Shown here piece by piece: positions 54,867 to 62,603 of a stretch of 64,000 nt of DNA. Below the pieces are notes generated by a model, which saw nothing but the letters and a program-made list of their open reading frames with translations, did no database searches and was not told the origin of the DNA. A program made the position numbers and the translations under genes. Source of the stretch: Pseudomonadales bacterium (GTDB lineage: Bacteria > Pseudomonadota > Gammaproteobacteria > Pseudomonadales > UBA5518). Positions within the stretch are counted from its first letter, which is position 1. Each line of letters opens with the position of its first letter. The stretch is from positions 248,001 to 312,000 of the forward strand of contig JACKOP010000001.1 of NCBI GenBank assembly GCA_024234165.1. Direction: 5' to 3'.

Positions 54867-57026
54867 CTAGAGACTGCGCGCAAGGGCGTTGCCACCACGA
54901 ATCGCCGCCTCGATATAGCCGATTGCGGCGCAATCGCCGACCGTGCGCACATCGGTTCCTCCGGCACGCAAGGCGTCGGCGAACGCGGTGTTTTCGGCGG
55001 CACCTGCTGCGAGGATCACGCTCTGCGCCGCAATCGCCCGCCGCTGCCCGCCCGGCGTGAGGTAGCTCACCTGATCGGACTCGATGCGCGGCTCGCGCAC
55101 GTTCGCGATCAGGTTCACCCCGCGCGCGCGACAATCGTGCAACGCTCGCCAGCGGCGCAACAACCGCATCTGGGGGGCAAACAGGGCGCCTTCTTCGAGT
55201 ACCGTGACCTTGCGTCCACGCGCCGAGAGAAACTCGGCGAGTTCGATGCCGACGAGCCCGCCGCCGTAGATCAGCACTTCGCGCCCCAGCGGCATCCAGC
55301 ACCGGCTCGCCTGCGTCAGCAGTTCCGGCGAGCGGGTGATGCCAAGCCGGGACGCCAGGCGCAGCATCGCCCGCAGACCGACCGGGACTCCCTTGGGCAG
55401 CGGCCCATCGCCTGCACCGAGCATCGCCCGCAGCGACTCCCCGTCCAGCACGTGCGGCAGATCAACGCCCGGAATCGCGAGCGACTGCCAGCGTGCACCG
55501 GTGGCGACCACGACCACGTCCGGTGCGTGCGTGCGCACGAACCCCTCATCGACCTGCGTCTGCAGCCGGATCTCCACCGGCAGCGTGGCAAGCACATTCT
55601 CGAAGTAGCGCACCAGTCTTCCGTTCGGCGGGTAGCTGATCGCCGACAGGCGCACGCTGCCCCCGAGCGCACCACCCTTTTCGCACAGCGTGACGCGATG
55701 ACCGCGCAGCGCCGCCACCCGCGCCACCTCCATGCCGGCGGGTCCGCCACCGACCACCAGAACGCGCCGCGGACGTTCGACCGGTGTCAGCACCACTTCG
55801 GTCTCGAAACTCGTCGCCGCGTTCACGGCACAACGCACCGGCGCGTTCACGAAGATCTGGCTGATGCACGTATAGCAATAGATGCACGGCCTGATTTCCG
55901 CAACCCGGCCTTCCTGGAGCTTGCGCGGCAACTCGGGGTCGGCGAGCAACTTGCGGCCCATGCACACGAAATCGATCCGATGCGTGCGGATCAGCCGATC
56001 CGCGACCTCGGGTTCGATCCGCCCGGCAGTGATCACCGGTATGTTTACGGCGGCACGAATCGCCGCAGCGTACGGCACGAACTGCCCCGGGATATGTGTC
56101 GCGTGTGCCTCGGTAAAACCGATGCCTTGATCCGGATCGGCATAGGCGCTGACGTTGATCGCGTCGACTCCGGCGCGCTCGGCGAGTCGCGCGGCGGCGA
56201 CCGCATCCGGACTCGTGATGCCTTCCGGCTTCAGGAACTCGACGCCGTCGAGGCGCAACCACACCGGGTAGTCCCGCCCGACGCGCGCGCGCACCGCCTG
56301 GACCACTTCCACCATCAGGCGTGCCCGGTTCTCCAGCGAACCGCCGTAGCGATCGCTGCGCCGGTTCGTCGAGGGCGACAGGAAGTTCGAAATCAGGTAA
56401 CCGTGTGCCGCGTGGATCTCGACTGCGTCGATACCGGCCTTCTTCGCACGCTCGACCGCATCGGCGAACTGCGTGCAGACCCAGGCCAGATCCTCTTCGG
56501 TGGCTTCGCGATAGTGCAGCTTCGAGTTCGGTTGCATGAACGGCCGTGCCATCGCACCGGCCTCTTCCTCGGTCAACGTCGGACCGATGTCGCTCTGGCC
56601 TTCCTTGGGCACCGACGGCACCAGCAATGGACGCCCGTCGGCGACGTCATTCATCGCCGTGACGCCCGCGTGCTGGAGCTGCAGCGCGATCCTTGCGCCG
56701 TGGCCGTGGATGCGCCGCGCAAGGTCGGCAAGACCCTCGATGTAGCGATCGTCGGAAATCGCGACCTGGCAGGCGTTCGCCGAACCGATCGGCCAGGAAA
56801 TCGAGACCGACCCCATGATCACCATCGCCGCGCCGCCCCGTGCACGCGCCTCGTAGTACGCCTTGATGCGTTCGTTCAGCGTGCCGTCCGGGTTGCACAG
56901 ATTCGAACCCATCGCGGTCATCACGATGCGGTTGCGCAGTTGCATGCTGCCGATACGCCCCGGCGCAAGCAGCGAGTCGTAGCGCTTCTTCGGCTTGAGC
57001 TTGTCGATCGGTATCCTGTCCATCAT
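54867..57026 (-). CDS. NADH:flavin oxidoreductase / FadH-like iron-sulfur flavoenzyme
   Basis: A 719-residue Old Yellow Enzyme fusion. The N-terminal FMN TIM barrel (about 15-370) has IHAAHGYLISNFLSPSTNRRSDRYGG and ITAGRI. The Fe-S cluster motif C-IY-C-YT-C...C is at about 360-380. A C-terminal FAD/NAD domain follows (VVGGGPAGMEVARVAALRG, IYGGGLVGIELAEFLSARG). The Cys spacing C-x2-C-x2-C-x11-C resembles trimethylamine dehydrogenase more than E. coli FadH (C-x2-C-x3-C). It would reduce an activated C=C bond. Its ATG overlaps the upstream SnoaL-like stop. Confidence 0.88.
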   Translation of the reverse strand: MMDRIPIDKLKPKKRYDSLLAPGRIGSMQLRNRIVMTAMGSNLCNPDGTLNERIKAYYEARARGGAAMVIMGSVSISWPIGSANACQVAISDDRYIEGLADLARRIHGHGARIALQLQHAGVTAMNDVADGRPLLVPSVPKEGQSDIGPTLTEEEAGAMARPFMQPNSKLHYREATEEDLAWVCTQFADAVERAKKAGIDAVEIHAAHGYLISNFLSPSTNRRSDRYGGSLENRARLMVEVVQAVRARVGRDYPVWLRLDGVEFLKPEGITSPDAVAAARLAERAGVDAINVSAYADPDQGIGFTEAHATHIPGQFVPYAAAIRAAVNIPVITAGRIEPEVADRLIRTHRIDFVCMGRKLLADPELPRKLQEGRVAEIRPCIYCYTCISQIFVNAPVRCAVNAATSFETEVVLTPVERPRRVLVVGGGPAGMEVARVAALRGHRVTLCEKGGALGGSVRLSAISYPPNGRLVRYFENVLATLPVEIRLQTQVDEGFVRTHAPDVVVVATGARWQSLAIPGVDLPHVLDGESLRAMLGAGDGPLPKGVPVGLRAMLRLASRLGITRSPELLTQASRCWMPLGREVLIYGGGLVGIELAEFLSARGRKVTVLEEGALFAPQMRLLRRWRALHDCRARGVNLIANVREPRIESDQVSYLTPGGQRRAIAAQSVILAAGAAENTAFADALRAGGTDVRTVGDCAAIGYIEAAIRGGNALARSL

Positions 57027-57436
57027 CACTCGGCATCCTGCTGCATGGCGCGACGGATGATTTCCGGGTTCACGTACTCGCGCCAGTATGTGATCAGGCC
57101 ATCGCGGAAATGGAAGATTCCGAGATAGCGGTTCGCGTACTCACGACCGGTAGGGCGGTAGCGGGTGAAGGAGCCGTACTCGGCGATGAGCTTGTCCGGG
57201 TCTGCCAGCCGATACACCTGATCGACCCGGTAACTGTACGGGTCGAACTCCGCCGTGCCGGCGGCGATGTACTCCATCAGCGCACGCGCACCACGCAGCT
57301 CGGTCGGCGTTCCCGGTGCTGGCTGATACGGCCAGTCGGCGTAGAGATCGGGAGCAAGGTGGCGCTCACAGGCATCGAACTCCTTGCGTCCCAGATGTTC
57401 GAGCATGGCGCGAAAGACCCGTTCGTTATCGTTCAT
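57026..57436 (-). CDS. SnoaL-like small protein
   Basis: A 136-residue protein of the SnoaL/NTF2 fold. Features are VFRAMLEHLGRKEFDACERHLAPDLYADWPYQP, LRGARALMEYIAAG and YLGIFHFRDGLITYWREYVNP, the last being the usual family ending. CGGAG lies 6 bases before ATG 57436. It is the first gene of the six-gene operon and is divergent from the second TonB receptor. Possible role: isomerase or cyclase/hydratase in catabolism of a cyclic substrate. Confidence 0.82.
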   Translation of the reverse strand: MNDNERVFRAMLEHLGRKEFDACERHLAPDLYADWPYQPAPGTPTELRGARALMEYIAAGTAEFDPYSYRVDQVYRLADPDKLIAEYGSFTRYRPTGREYANRYLGIFHFRDGLITYWREYVNPEIIRRAMQQDAE

Positions 57437-57531
57437 TGGCGTCTCCGGGAGCATGGGGTTTCACCTTAAGCCGATCCGGCTGCCTCAGGCATCACCTCTT
57501 TGGATGAGGATGCCGCACGAGCCTGAGCGTT

Positions 57532-57551
57532 TGCAATGCTCCGGGATTGCA
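57532..57551. promoter_or_regulatory. Inverted repeat in divergent SnoaL-operon / TonB receptor region
   Basis: TGCAAT (57532-57537) and ATTGCA (57546-57551) form a 6-8-6 inverted repeat between the divergent transcription units. It lies about 100 bases from each start codon and could be an operator. The arms are short, so this is a weak candidate. Confidence 0.3.
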
Positions 57552-57650
57552 TTCCCTCACCCGATCGGATGAACCCCGATGCATGAACTGTGGTTAATGT
57601 CTGCGTGGTATCCGGCTCATAATCATCAGACCGACTGGAGCATCGCCACC

Positions 57651-59999
57651 ATGAAACGCCACACTGCACTTCCTTTCCACATCACCCTGCTCGGAGCCGC
57701 GCTGCTGCAGTGCTCGCTCGACGCCAGCGCACAGAACCCGCCGGCCGAAGGCCAGCGCGCAACCCAGATCGAGGAAGTGATGGTCACGGCACGGCGCGTC
57801 ACCGAGGACATCCAGAGCGTTCCGACCGCAATATCCGCGATCGGTGCCAAGGATCTCGCCGGGCTTCGCATCGAGGGCTTCCAGACCGTCGGCCAGACGA
57901 TCCCGAACCTTTACATCAACAAGCAGGGTGGCAGTCCGGCCGCGCCACAGATGAACATGCGCGGCGTCTCCAACGGCTCGCTGAACCCGGAGGTGGACTC
58001 TGGCATCGGGCTCTACGTCGACGGCATCTATCTGAGCCGCTCCGGTGCGGCGGCCTTCGAGATGGCGGACCTCGAGCGCATCGAGGTGATGCGCGGACCG
58101 CAGGGTACCCTGTTCGGACGCAACTCGACGGGCGGTGCGATCAACCTGATCACGGCGCGCCCGACGGGTGAACCGGGGCTGCGTCTCGACGGGGGATTCG
58201 GGAATTTCGCCGAGCGCCACTACAAGATCATGGCGGATAGTCCCGAATGGAACGGGTTCAGCGCGCGGCTCGTCGTCGGGCACACTGAATCCGAAGGTGA
58301 TGTACGCAATATCGCCACACGGCGCACCTACTACCTGCCGCCACCGTTCGGGCGCCAGACCAACAAGAAGCGTGGTGGCGACAGCGATACCGACAGCGCC
58401 TTCCTCGCCGTGCACTATGCCGGCAACGACAGGCTGACGCTGGATTACAAGTTCGACTACACGGACTGGGAAGGAACCATGCCGACGCGCCAGATGGTCG
58501 GTCAACTCGGGAACTGTGTGGACTTCACCAACACGCCAGCCCAATGCATCATCGGCAACGGACTGGTGACTCCGGTGCGCCCGTATCCGCAGTCCTTCGG
58601 CTATCGCGACAAACTCGCCGCGTCGGTCGAATCCACCGCGACGAACGAGGTCAAGGGACACTCGCTTATCGCCGAGTACACGATCTCGGATTCGATCCAC
58701 CTGAAGTATCTGTTCGGGCACCGCAGTTACGATCTCGATGCGGGCGCGAACGAGGTCTACGGCGGTGCCGAGTACATCGACACCGGCGCACTCGGCAACG
58801 CCGGCGGCGCCTACGCACCGCTGCTTGCGTTCCGGGTCGAAGCACAGAAGCAGGATTCGCACGAACTGCAGTTGATCGGCAGCCATGAGCGCATCGAGTG
58901 GATCGCCGGCGTGATCCGTTTCGACGAGCGGGTCAGGGTGAACAACCCGATCCTGCTCAGCCGTGTGATCGGCAACGGCGACCACGTAAGCATCAACCCC
59001 GCTGCCTTTGACTACTTCATCGGACAGAACACCAAGGTGAACAACAAGTCAGAGGCGGCTTATGCGCATGCGACCTGGCACCTGGGCAGCTTCGACCTCA
59101 GCGGCGGTGTGCGCTACACCGAAGACGATCGCGAGGAACTGGTGATTGCCGCCGGCTTCTACGGCCTGTTCCTGCCCGGCAATCACCGCTCGCGCTACAA
59201 GGGTGACCACACCGACTACGACGTTGCGCTCACCTGGCACCTGGACGATTCGACCAACGTCTACGCGAAGTACGCCACCGGCTACGTGTCCGGTGGCACA
59301 CTGCTCGGCAATCCGTTTCGCGAAGATGAAATGAAGCTCTATGAGCTCGGACTGAAATCGGATCTGCTCGACAACCGCCTGCGCTTCAACGTTGCCGTGT
59401 TCCGGCAGAAGCGCACCGATGTGCAGCAGGAGGACTTCGATGCATCTGCCGGCGGCTACATCATGGGCATGGGTGATGAAATCATCTCCGACGGTGTCGA
59501 AGTCGAAGCCACCTGGATTCCGCTGACGGGCCTGACCCTGAACGCCTCCTGGGGTTACACCAATGTGGACGCATCGGGCGATCTGCGGACCTGGCAACCC
59601 GAAAACACGGCCTACGTCGGTGCCCAGTACGATTTCACGCCCATACTCGACGGCGTTGCTCCGTCGTTTCGTGTGGACGTGTCGTGGCGCGACGACGCAT
59701 CACGTCTGATCTGCCCTGCAGGGAGCTCCACGGTTCCGGGTACGGATCGCTGTGTCGGAACGCCTGACTGGGCACTCGACAAACAGGCGCTCATGAAGGC
59801 GGTGACCCAGGTGGGTGCCCGCCTCGACTTCGCGAATATCCGGTTGGGCAGTCATGCCACGGGACGTTTCGGGATCTGGGGCAAGAACCTGCTCGACGAA
59901 GACGAAATGGAGTTCATCTTCTCGCTGGGTGGCCCGACCCTGGCGGCGACCTACATGCGTCCAAGGACCTACGGCATGGACTTCAGCGTGCAATTCTGA
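57651..59999 (+). CDS. TonB-dependent outer membrane receptor
   Basis: A 782-residue receptor. It has a signal peptide (LLGAALLQCSLDASAQ) and a TonB-box-like IEEVMVTARRVTED. The plug has the hallmark MRGPQGTLFGRNSTGGAINLITARP. A beta-barrel follows, ending in an aromatic terminus (SVQF). The EEV(M)VTARR pattern is common to receptors of carbon-source loci in the proteobacteria. ATG 57651 has GGAG 10 bases upstream. It diverges from the six-gene operon and likely imports its substrate. Confidence 0.92.
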   Translation: MKRHTALPFHITLLGAALLQCSLDASAQNPPAEGQRATQIEEVMVTARRVTEDIQSVPTAISAIGAKDLAGLRIEGFQTVGQTIPNLYINKQGGSPAAPQMNMRGVSNGSLNPEVDSGIGLYVDGIYLSRSGAAAFEMADLERIEVMRGPQGTLFGRNSTGGAINLITARPTGEPGLRLDGGFGNFAERHYKIMADSPEWNGFSARLVVGHTESEGDVRNIATRRTYYLPPPFGRQTNKKRGGDSDTDSAFLAVHYAGNDRLTLDYKFDYTDWEGTMPTRQMVGQLGNCVDFTNTPAQCIIGNGLVTPVRPYPQSFGYRDKLAASVESTATNEVKGHSLIAEYTISDSIHLKYLFGHRSYDLDAGANEVYGGAEYIDTGALGNAGGAYAPLLAFRVEAQKQDSHELQLIGSHERIEWIAGVIRFDERVRVNNPILLSRVIGNGDHVSINPAAFDYFIGQNTKVNNKSEAAYAHATWHLGSFDLSGGVRYTEDDREELVIAAGFYGLFLPGNHRSRYKGDHTDYDVALTWHLDDSTNVYAKYATGYVSGGTLLGNPFREDEMKLYELGLKSDLLDNRLRFNVAVFRQKRTDVQQEDFDASAGGYIMGMGDEIISDGVEVEATWIPLTGLTLNASWGYTNVDASGDLRTWQPENTAYVGAQYDFTPILDGVAPSFRVDVSWRDDASRLICPAGSSTVPGTDRCVGTPDWALDKQALMKAVTQVGARLDFANIRLGSHATGRFGIWGKNLLDEDEMEFIFSLGGPTLAATYMRPRTYGMDFSVQF

Positions 60000-60072
60000 G
60001 ACAAGGACCACCACACAGCCGGCACCCGGGTGCCGGCACGGCGCATCCGCCAGCATGGGGAGAAAGACGACG

Positions 60073-60549
60073 ATGGACACCGCCGCGACACTGCAGCGCC
60101 TGCTCGATCTCGAAGAGATCAAGACGCTGAAGCACCGCTACATCCGCTACATGACGCATTCGCTCTGGGATGAGCTCGAAAGCATCCTTGCGCCCGATGT
60201 CGAAGCATCCTACTCGGACGGCAAATACACCTTCACCGGACGCGATTCGCTGATGGCCTTCCTGCGCGGAGCACACGACGCCGCCACCACGCAGGTGCTC
60301 GGCTTCTGGCACGTCACGATGCCGGAGATCGATTTCCGCAGTGCCGACGAAGCGCACGGCATCTGGGCGATGTACCACTTCTATCTCGACAAGAACGAAC
60401 TGCAGCAGCTCGAGATGTTCGCGTATTACGACGACGTCTATCGCCGCATCGACGGTCGCTGGCTGCTTGCGCGCACCGGCTACCGGCGCGTGATGGAACA
60501 GACGCTCGATCGCCGCAGCGTTGCGGGGCTGCAGCTGCAGGTGGGCTGA
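60073..60549 (+). CDS. SnoaL-like small protein
   Basis: A 158-residue SnoaL_4-type protein. It has ATLQRLLDLEEIKTLKHRYIRYMTHSLWDELESILAPDV, WHVTMPEIDF and DDVYRRIDGRWLLARTGYRRV, the typical family pattern. It lies 73 bases after the TonB receptor on the same strand and is convergent with the LuxR gene. ATG 60073 is used; an ATG at 60055 in the same frame is possible. Confidence 0.82.
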   Translation: MDTAATLQRLLDLEEIKTLKHRYIRYMTHSLWDELESILAPDVEASYSDGKYTFTGRDSLMAFLRGAHDAATTQVLGFWHVTMPEIDFRSADEAHGIWAMYHFYLDKNELQQLEMFAYYDDVYRRIDGRWLLARTGYRRVMEQTLDRRSVAGLQLQVG

Positions 60550-60591
60550 GCACGGCAGAGACGCCACGGTGCTTCCGCCGCGCGCAGGGTG

Positions 60592-60622
60592 ATCCCGCGA
60601 AGGCGCCCGAATCGCGCGGGAT
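60592..60622. terminator. Hairpin between convergent SnoaL-like and LuxR genes
   Basis: ATCCCGCG (60592-60599) and CGCGGGAT (60615-60622) form a perfect 8-base GC-rich stem with a 15-base loop, exactly between the two convergent stop codons. No T-run follows on either strand, so a Rho-independent terminator is not certain. Confidence 0.4.
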
Positions 60623-61759
60623 TCACAGCAGGCGCGCGATGGAACGATTCAGCCGGGCCACAACCTGGGGCTGCCGGTTCGCATCCAGTTTCTCGTAAAG
60701 CCTTCGCAGGTGGGTCTTCACGGTGTTGATGCTGACGTGCAGCGCGTCGGCTGCTTCGTCCAGCGTCATGCCACGCGCCACCTGGGTGGCGATCCGGCTC
60801 TCGCTCGGCGTCAGTCCGTACATGGCCGCGAGCACCGCTGGATCCAGACACAAACCCGAGCTGTGGTTGTCACTGATGTAGACCACTGCCGCCGGTTGCT
60901 CACCGGATTGCAGCATATGATCGCCAACGAAGGGTCTGATCACCACGTCGAAGAGTCCGCTCTTGCCGCTGCTGCCAAGTTGCAAACCCACGCCGCGTTG
61001 CGAGCGGCAACGATTGCGGTGAGCCGCCAGCGCCAGATCGACCGCGCGCCCCAGCGCACGCCCGTCGATCCCCTCTGCACAGCACAGGCGCCCTCCCCGC
61101 ACTGCCAGCACTTGCGCATCCCGCAGCAGTTCGCGCGCGCAATCGTTCATCGAGCTCACGTTGCCCTGGCTGTCGAGGACCACGCTACCGATCGACAGCC
61201 TGCCCATCGCCTCTTCGAAGAAGCGCAGCATGCTGTCACCACGGCTGTGCTGCTCGCGCAGGCGGATCGCCCTGCCCAGGTGCGGCGCGACAAACGCCAG
61301 AAAATCCTTTTCCTTCCCGGTGAACGGTGACTGGTCGACGTTGCGCTCGAGCGTCAGCATCGCGCAGGCAGCCTCGCTGCGCACGACGTCGCAACTCAGC
61401 AGGTGACGAATGTTCAGCGGTTGCAGGAATTTCCGGTACAGCACACTGCGCAGGAACTCGCCCCCGGGCATCAAATCGTCGGCGCTGATCGGTTGCGGCT
61501 GTCGTATGCCCAGAAGCGGATTCACCGACATGACCCGATCGACGTTCAGTCTTCCCGTCACCACCGGATCTTCGTTGTTGGTCAGCAGAAAATACATCGC
61601 CGGCATCGACGGCGACGCAACCAGCAGGCATGCATCCCGTGAACCGGTTTCGGCGCTGATGCGCGACATCAGCGGCTTCCAGCGACTCACATCCTCGATG
61701 CCTTCGTACACCAGGGAAACGATGTCATCGTATTCGTACAGACGGTGTGTCGATCGCAT
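60623..61759 (-). CDS. LuxR-family transcriptional regulator
   Basis: A 378-residue protein. The C-terminal LuxR helix-turn-helix (about 315-370) reads LTPSESRIATQVARGMTLDEAADALHVSINTVKTHLRRLYEKL. The N-terminal ~230 residues (WKPLMSRISAETGSRDACLLVASP) look GAF-like and a PAS-like region follows (SIGSVVLDSQGNVSSMNDCARELL). It is not a response regulator, as no receiver domain is seen. AGGAGGG lies 8 bases before ATG 61759. It probably senses a small molecule and controls the flanking SnoaL-like/TonB genes. Confidence 0.88.
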   Translation of the reverse strand: MRSTHRLYEYDDIVSLVYEGIEDVSRWKPLMSRISAETGSRDACLLVASPSMPAMYFLLTNNEDPVVTGRLNVDRVMSVNPLLGIRQPQPISADDLMPGGEFLRSVLYRKFLQPLNIRHLLSCDVVRSEAACAMLTLERNVDQSPFTGKEKDFLAFVAPHLGRAIRLREQHSRGDSMLRFFEEAMGRLSIGSVVLDSQGNVSSMNDCARELLRDAQVLAVRGGRLCCAEGIDGRALGRAVDLALAAHRNRCRSQRGVGLQLGSSGKSGLFDVVIRPFVGDHMLQSGEQPAAVVYISDNHSSGLCLDPAVLAAMYGLTPSESRIATQVARGMTLDEAADALHVSINTVKTHLRRLYEKLDANRQPQVVARLNRSIARLL

Positions 61760-61907
61760 CCCGTGTGCCCTCCTGGTGCGCAAGGGTCTTTTATCTCGTG
61801 GCTACGCTATGCCACACCGCATCGCAGGTCAATTGCGGTGCACCACAGTCATCCGCCGCCGGATCCTCCTGTGTGAGACGGGCGCCGGCGCCTATCACGA
61901 GCCGGTC

Positions 61908-61922
61908 ATGATCTGCGATCAT
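61908..61922. promoter_or_regulatory. Palindrome (6-3-6) upstream of SnoaL-like gene
   Basis: ATGATC-TGC-GATCAT is a perfect palindrome in the divergent region between the LuxR gene and the SnoaL-like gene at 61959. It lies 2 bases from a second perfect palindrome. It is a candidate operator; the regulator is unknown, although the adjacent LuxR-family gene is the obvious candidate. Confidence 0.45.
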
Positions 61923-61924
61923 CG

Positions 61925-61939
61925 GTTCCACCGTGGAAC
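61925..61939. promoter_or_regulatory. Palindrome (7-1-7) just upstream of SnoaL-like gene
   Basis: GTTCCAC-C-GTGGAAC is a perfect 15-base palindrome 19 bases upstream of the ATG at 61959, overlapping the expected leader. It could act as an operator or form an mRNA hairpin near the Shine-Dalgarno sequence (AGGAG at about 61948-61952). Confidence 0.5.
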
Positions 61940-61958
61940 AAACTGCAGGAGCGTACCG

Positions 61959-62405
61959 ATGAACCAGCGCCCGAAGAATGAGCCAGCCATCCCACCCGAT
62001 CTGGCACTGATGGCACTGCGCCATATCGAGGTCGAAGGACGCGGTGACATCGAAGCGACGCTCGCGACCTTCGAACAGGACGCCTGCTTCGAGCTTTTTC
62101 CATGCGCACTGCGCATCCGCGGGCACGAGCGCGTGCGCCGCTACTACGAGTACTTCTTTGCCGAATCACGCCATCGCGTCACGGGCTACGTCGATCACGG
62201 CACAACCCGCGGCGCGCTCGCGCTGACCAGTGAAATGACGGTGACGGTAGGCTATCCCGACGGCAGCCGGCGTGATTTCCGCACGCTGACCCTGTTTCCG
62301 TACGGACGGCACGCGCTGCTTGGCGAGCGTATCTACGCCGATATCGAATTTTTCCGCGTGATTTTCGGCCCGCTGCTCGCCGAAGCCGAACCGATCACCC
62401 CGTAG
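61959..62405 (+). CDS. SnoaL-like small protein
   Basis: A 148-residue protein with the SnoaL/NTF2 fold pattern: LALMALRHIEVEGRGDIEATLATFEQDACFELFPCALRIRGHERVRRYYEYFF, GYVDHGTTRG and GERIYADIEFFRVI. AGGAG lies 6-7 bases before ATG 61959. Its TAG stop (62403-62405) is part of the first unit of the adjacent repeat array, so the C-terminus may have been shortened. It diverges from the LuxR regulator and is the fourth SnoaL-like gene in this 8-kb region. Confidence 0.8.
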   Translation: MNQRPKNEPAIPPDLALMALRHIEVEGRGDIEATLATFEQDACFELFPCALRIRGHERVRRYYEYFFAESRHRVTGYVDHGTTRGALALTSEMTVTVGYPDGSRRDFRTLTLFPYGRHALLGERIYADIEFFRVIFGPLLAEAEPITP

Positions 62406-62603
62406 GTCGGCATTCATGCCGACGGGGGATTTGCATCGCTACCAGTCGGGTTGAAACCCGACCCACGTGCGCGCGCCGGACGTAGGTCGGCATTCATGCC
62501 GACAGGGGATTCGCGTCAATAATCAGTCGGGTTGAAACCCGACCTACGTGCGCGCGCCGGACGTGGGTCGGCATTCATGCCGACAGGGGTTCGCATCAAT
62601 AAT
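62401..62603. repeat. Tandem palindromic repeats, about 2.5 copies of an 80-base unit
   Basis: Unit 1 is 62401-62480 and unit 2 is 62481-62561; unit 3 (from 62562) is cut off at about 62603. Each full unit holds two 8-2-8 palindromes, GTCGGCAT-TC-ATGCCGAC (62406-62423 in unit 1) and GTCGGGTT-GA-AACCCGAC (62445-62462), joined by about 20 bases. The outer ends CGTAGGTCGG and CCGACCTACG pair as well in unit 2. This looks like a REP-type intergenic repeat family. Unit 3 is interrupted where the insertion sequence begins. Confidence 0.85.

Noticed and set aside
62401..62603. Repeat array considered as a CRISPR
   Set aside because: Units are about 80 bases, contiguous, strongly palindromic, only 2.5 copies, and have no unique spacers or cas genes nearby.
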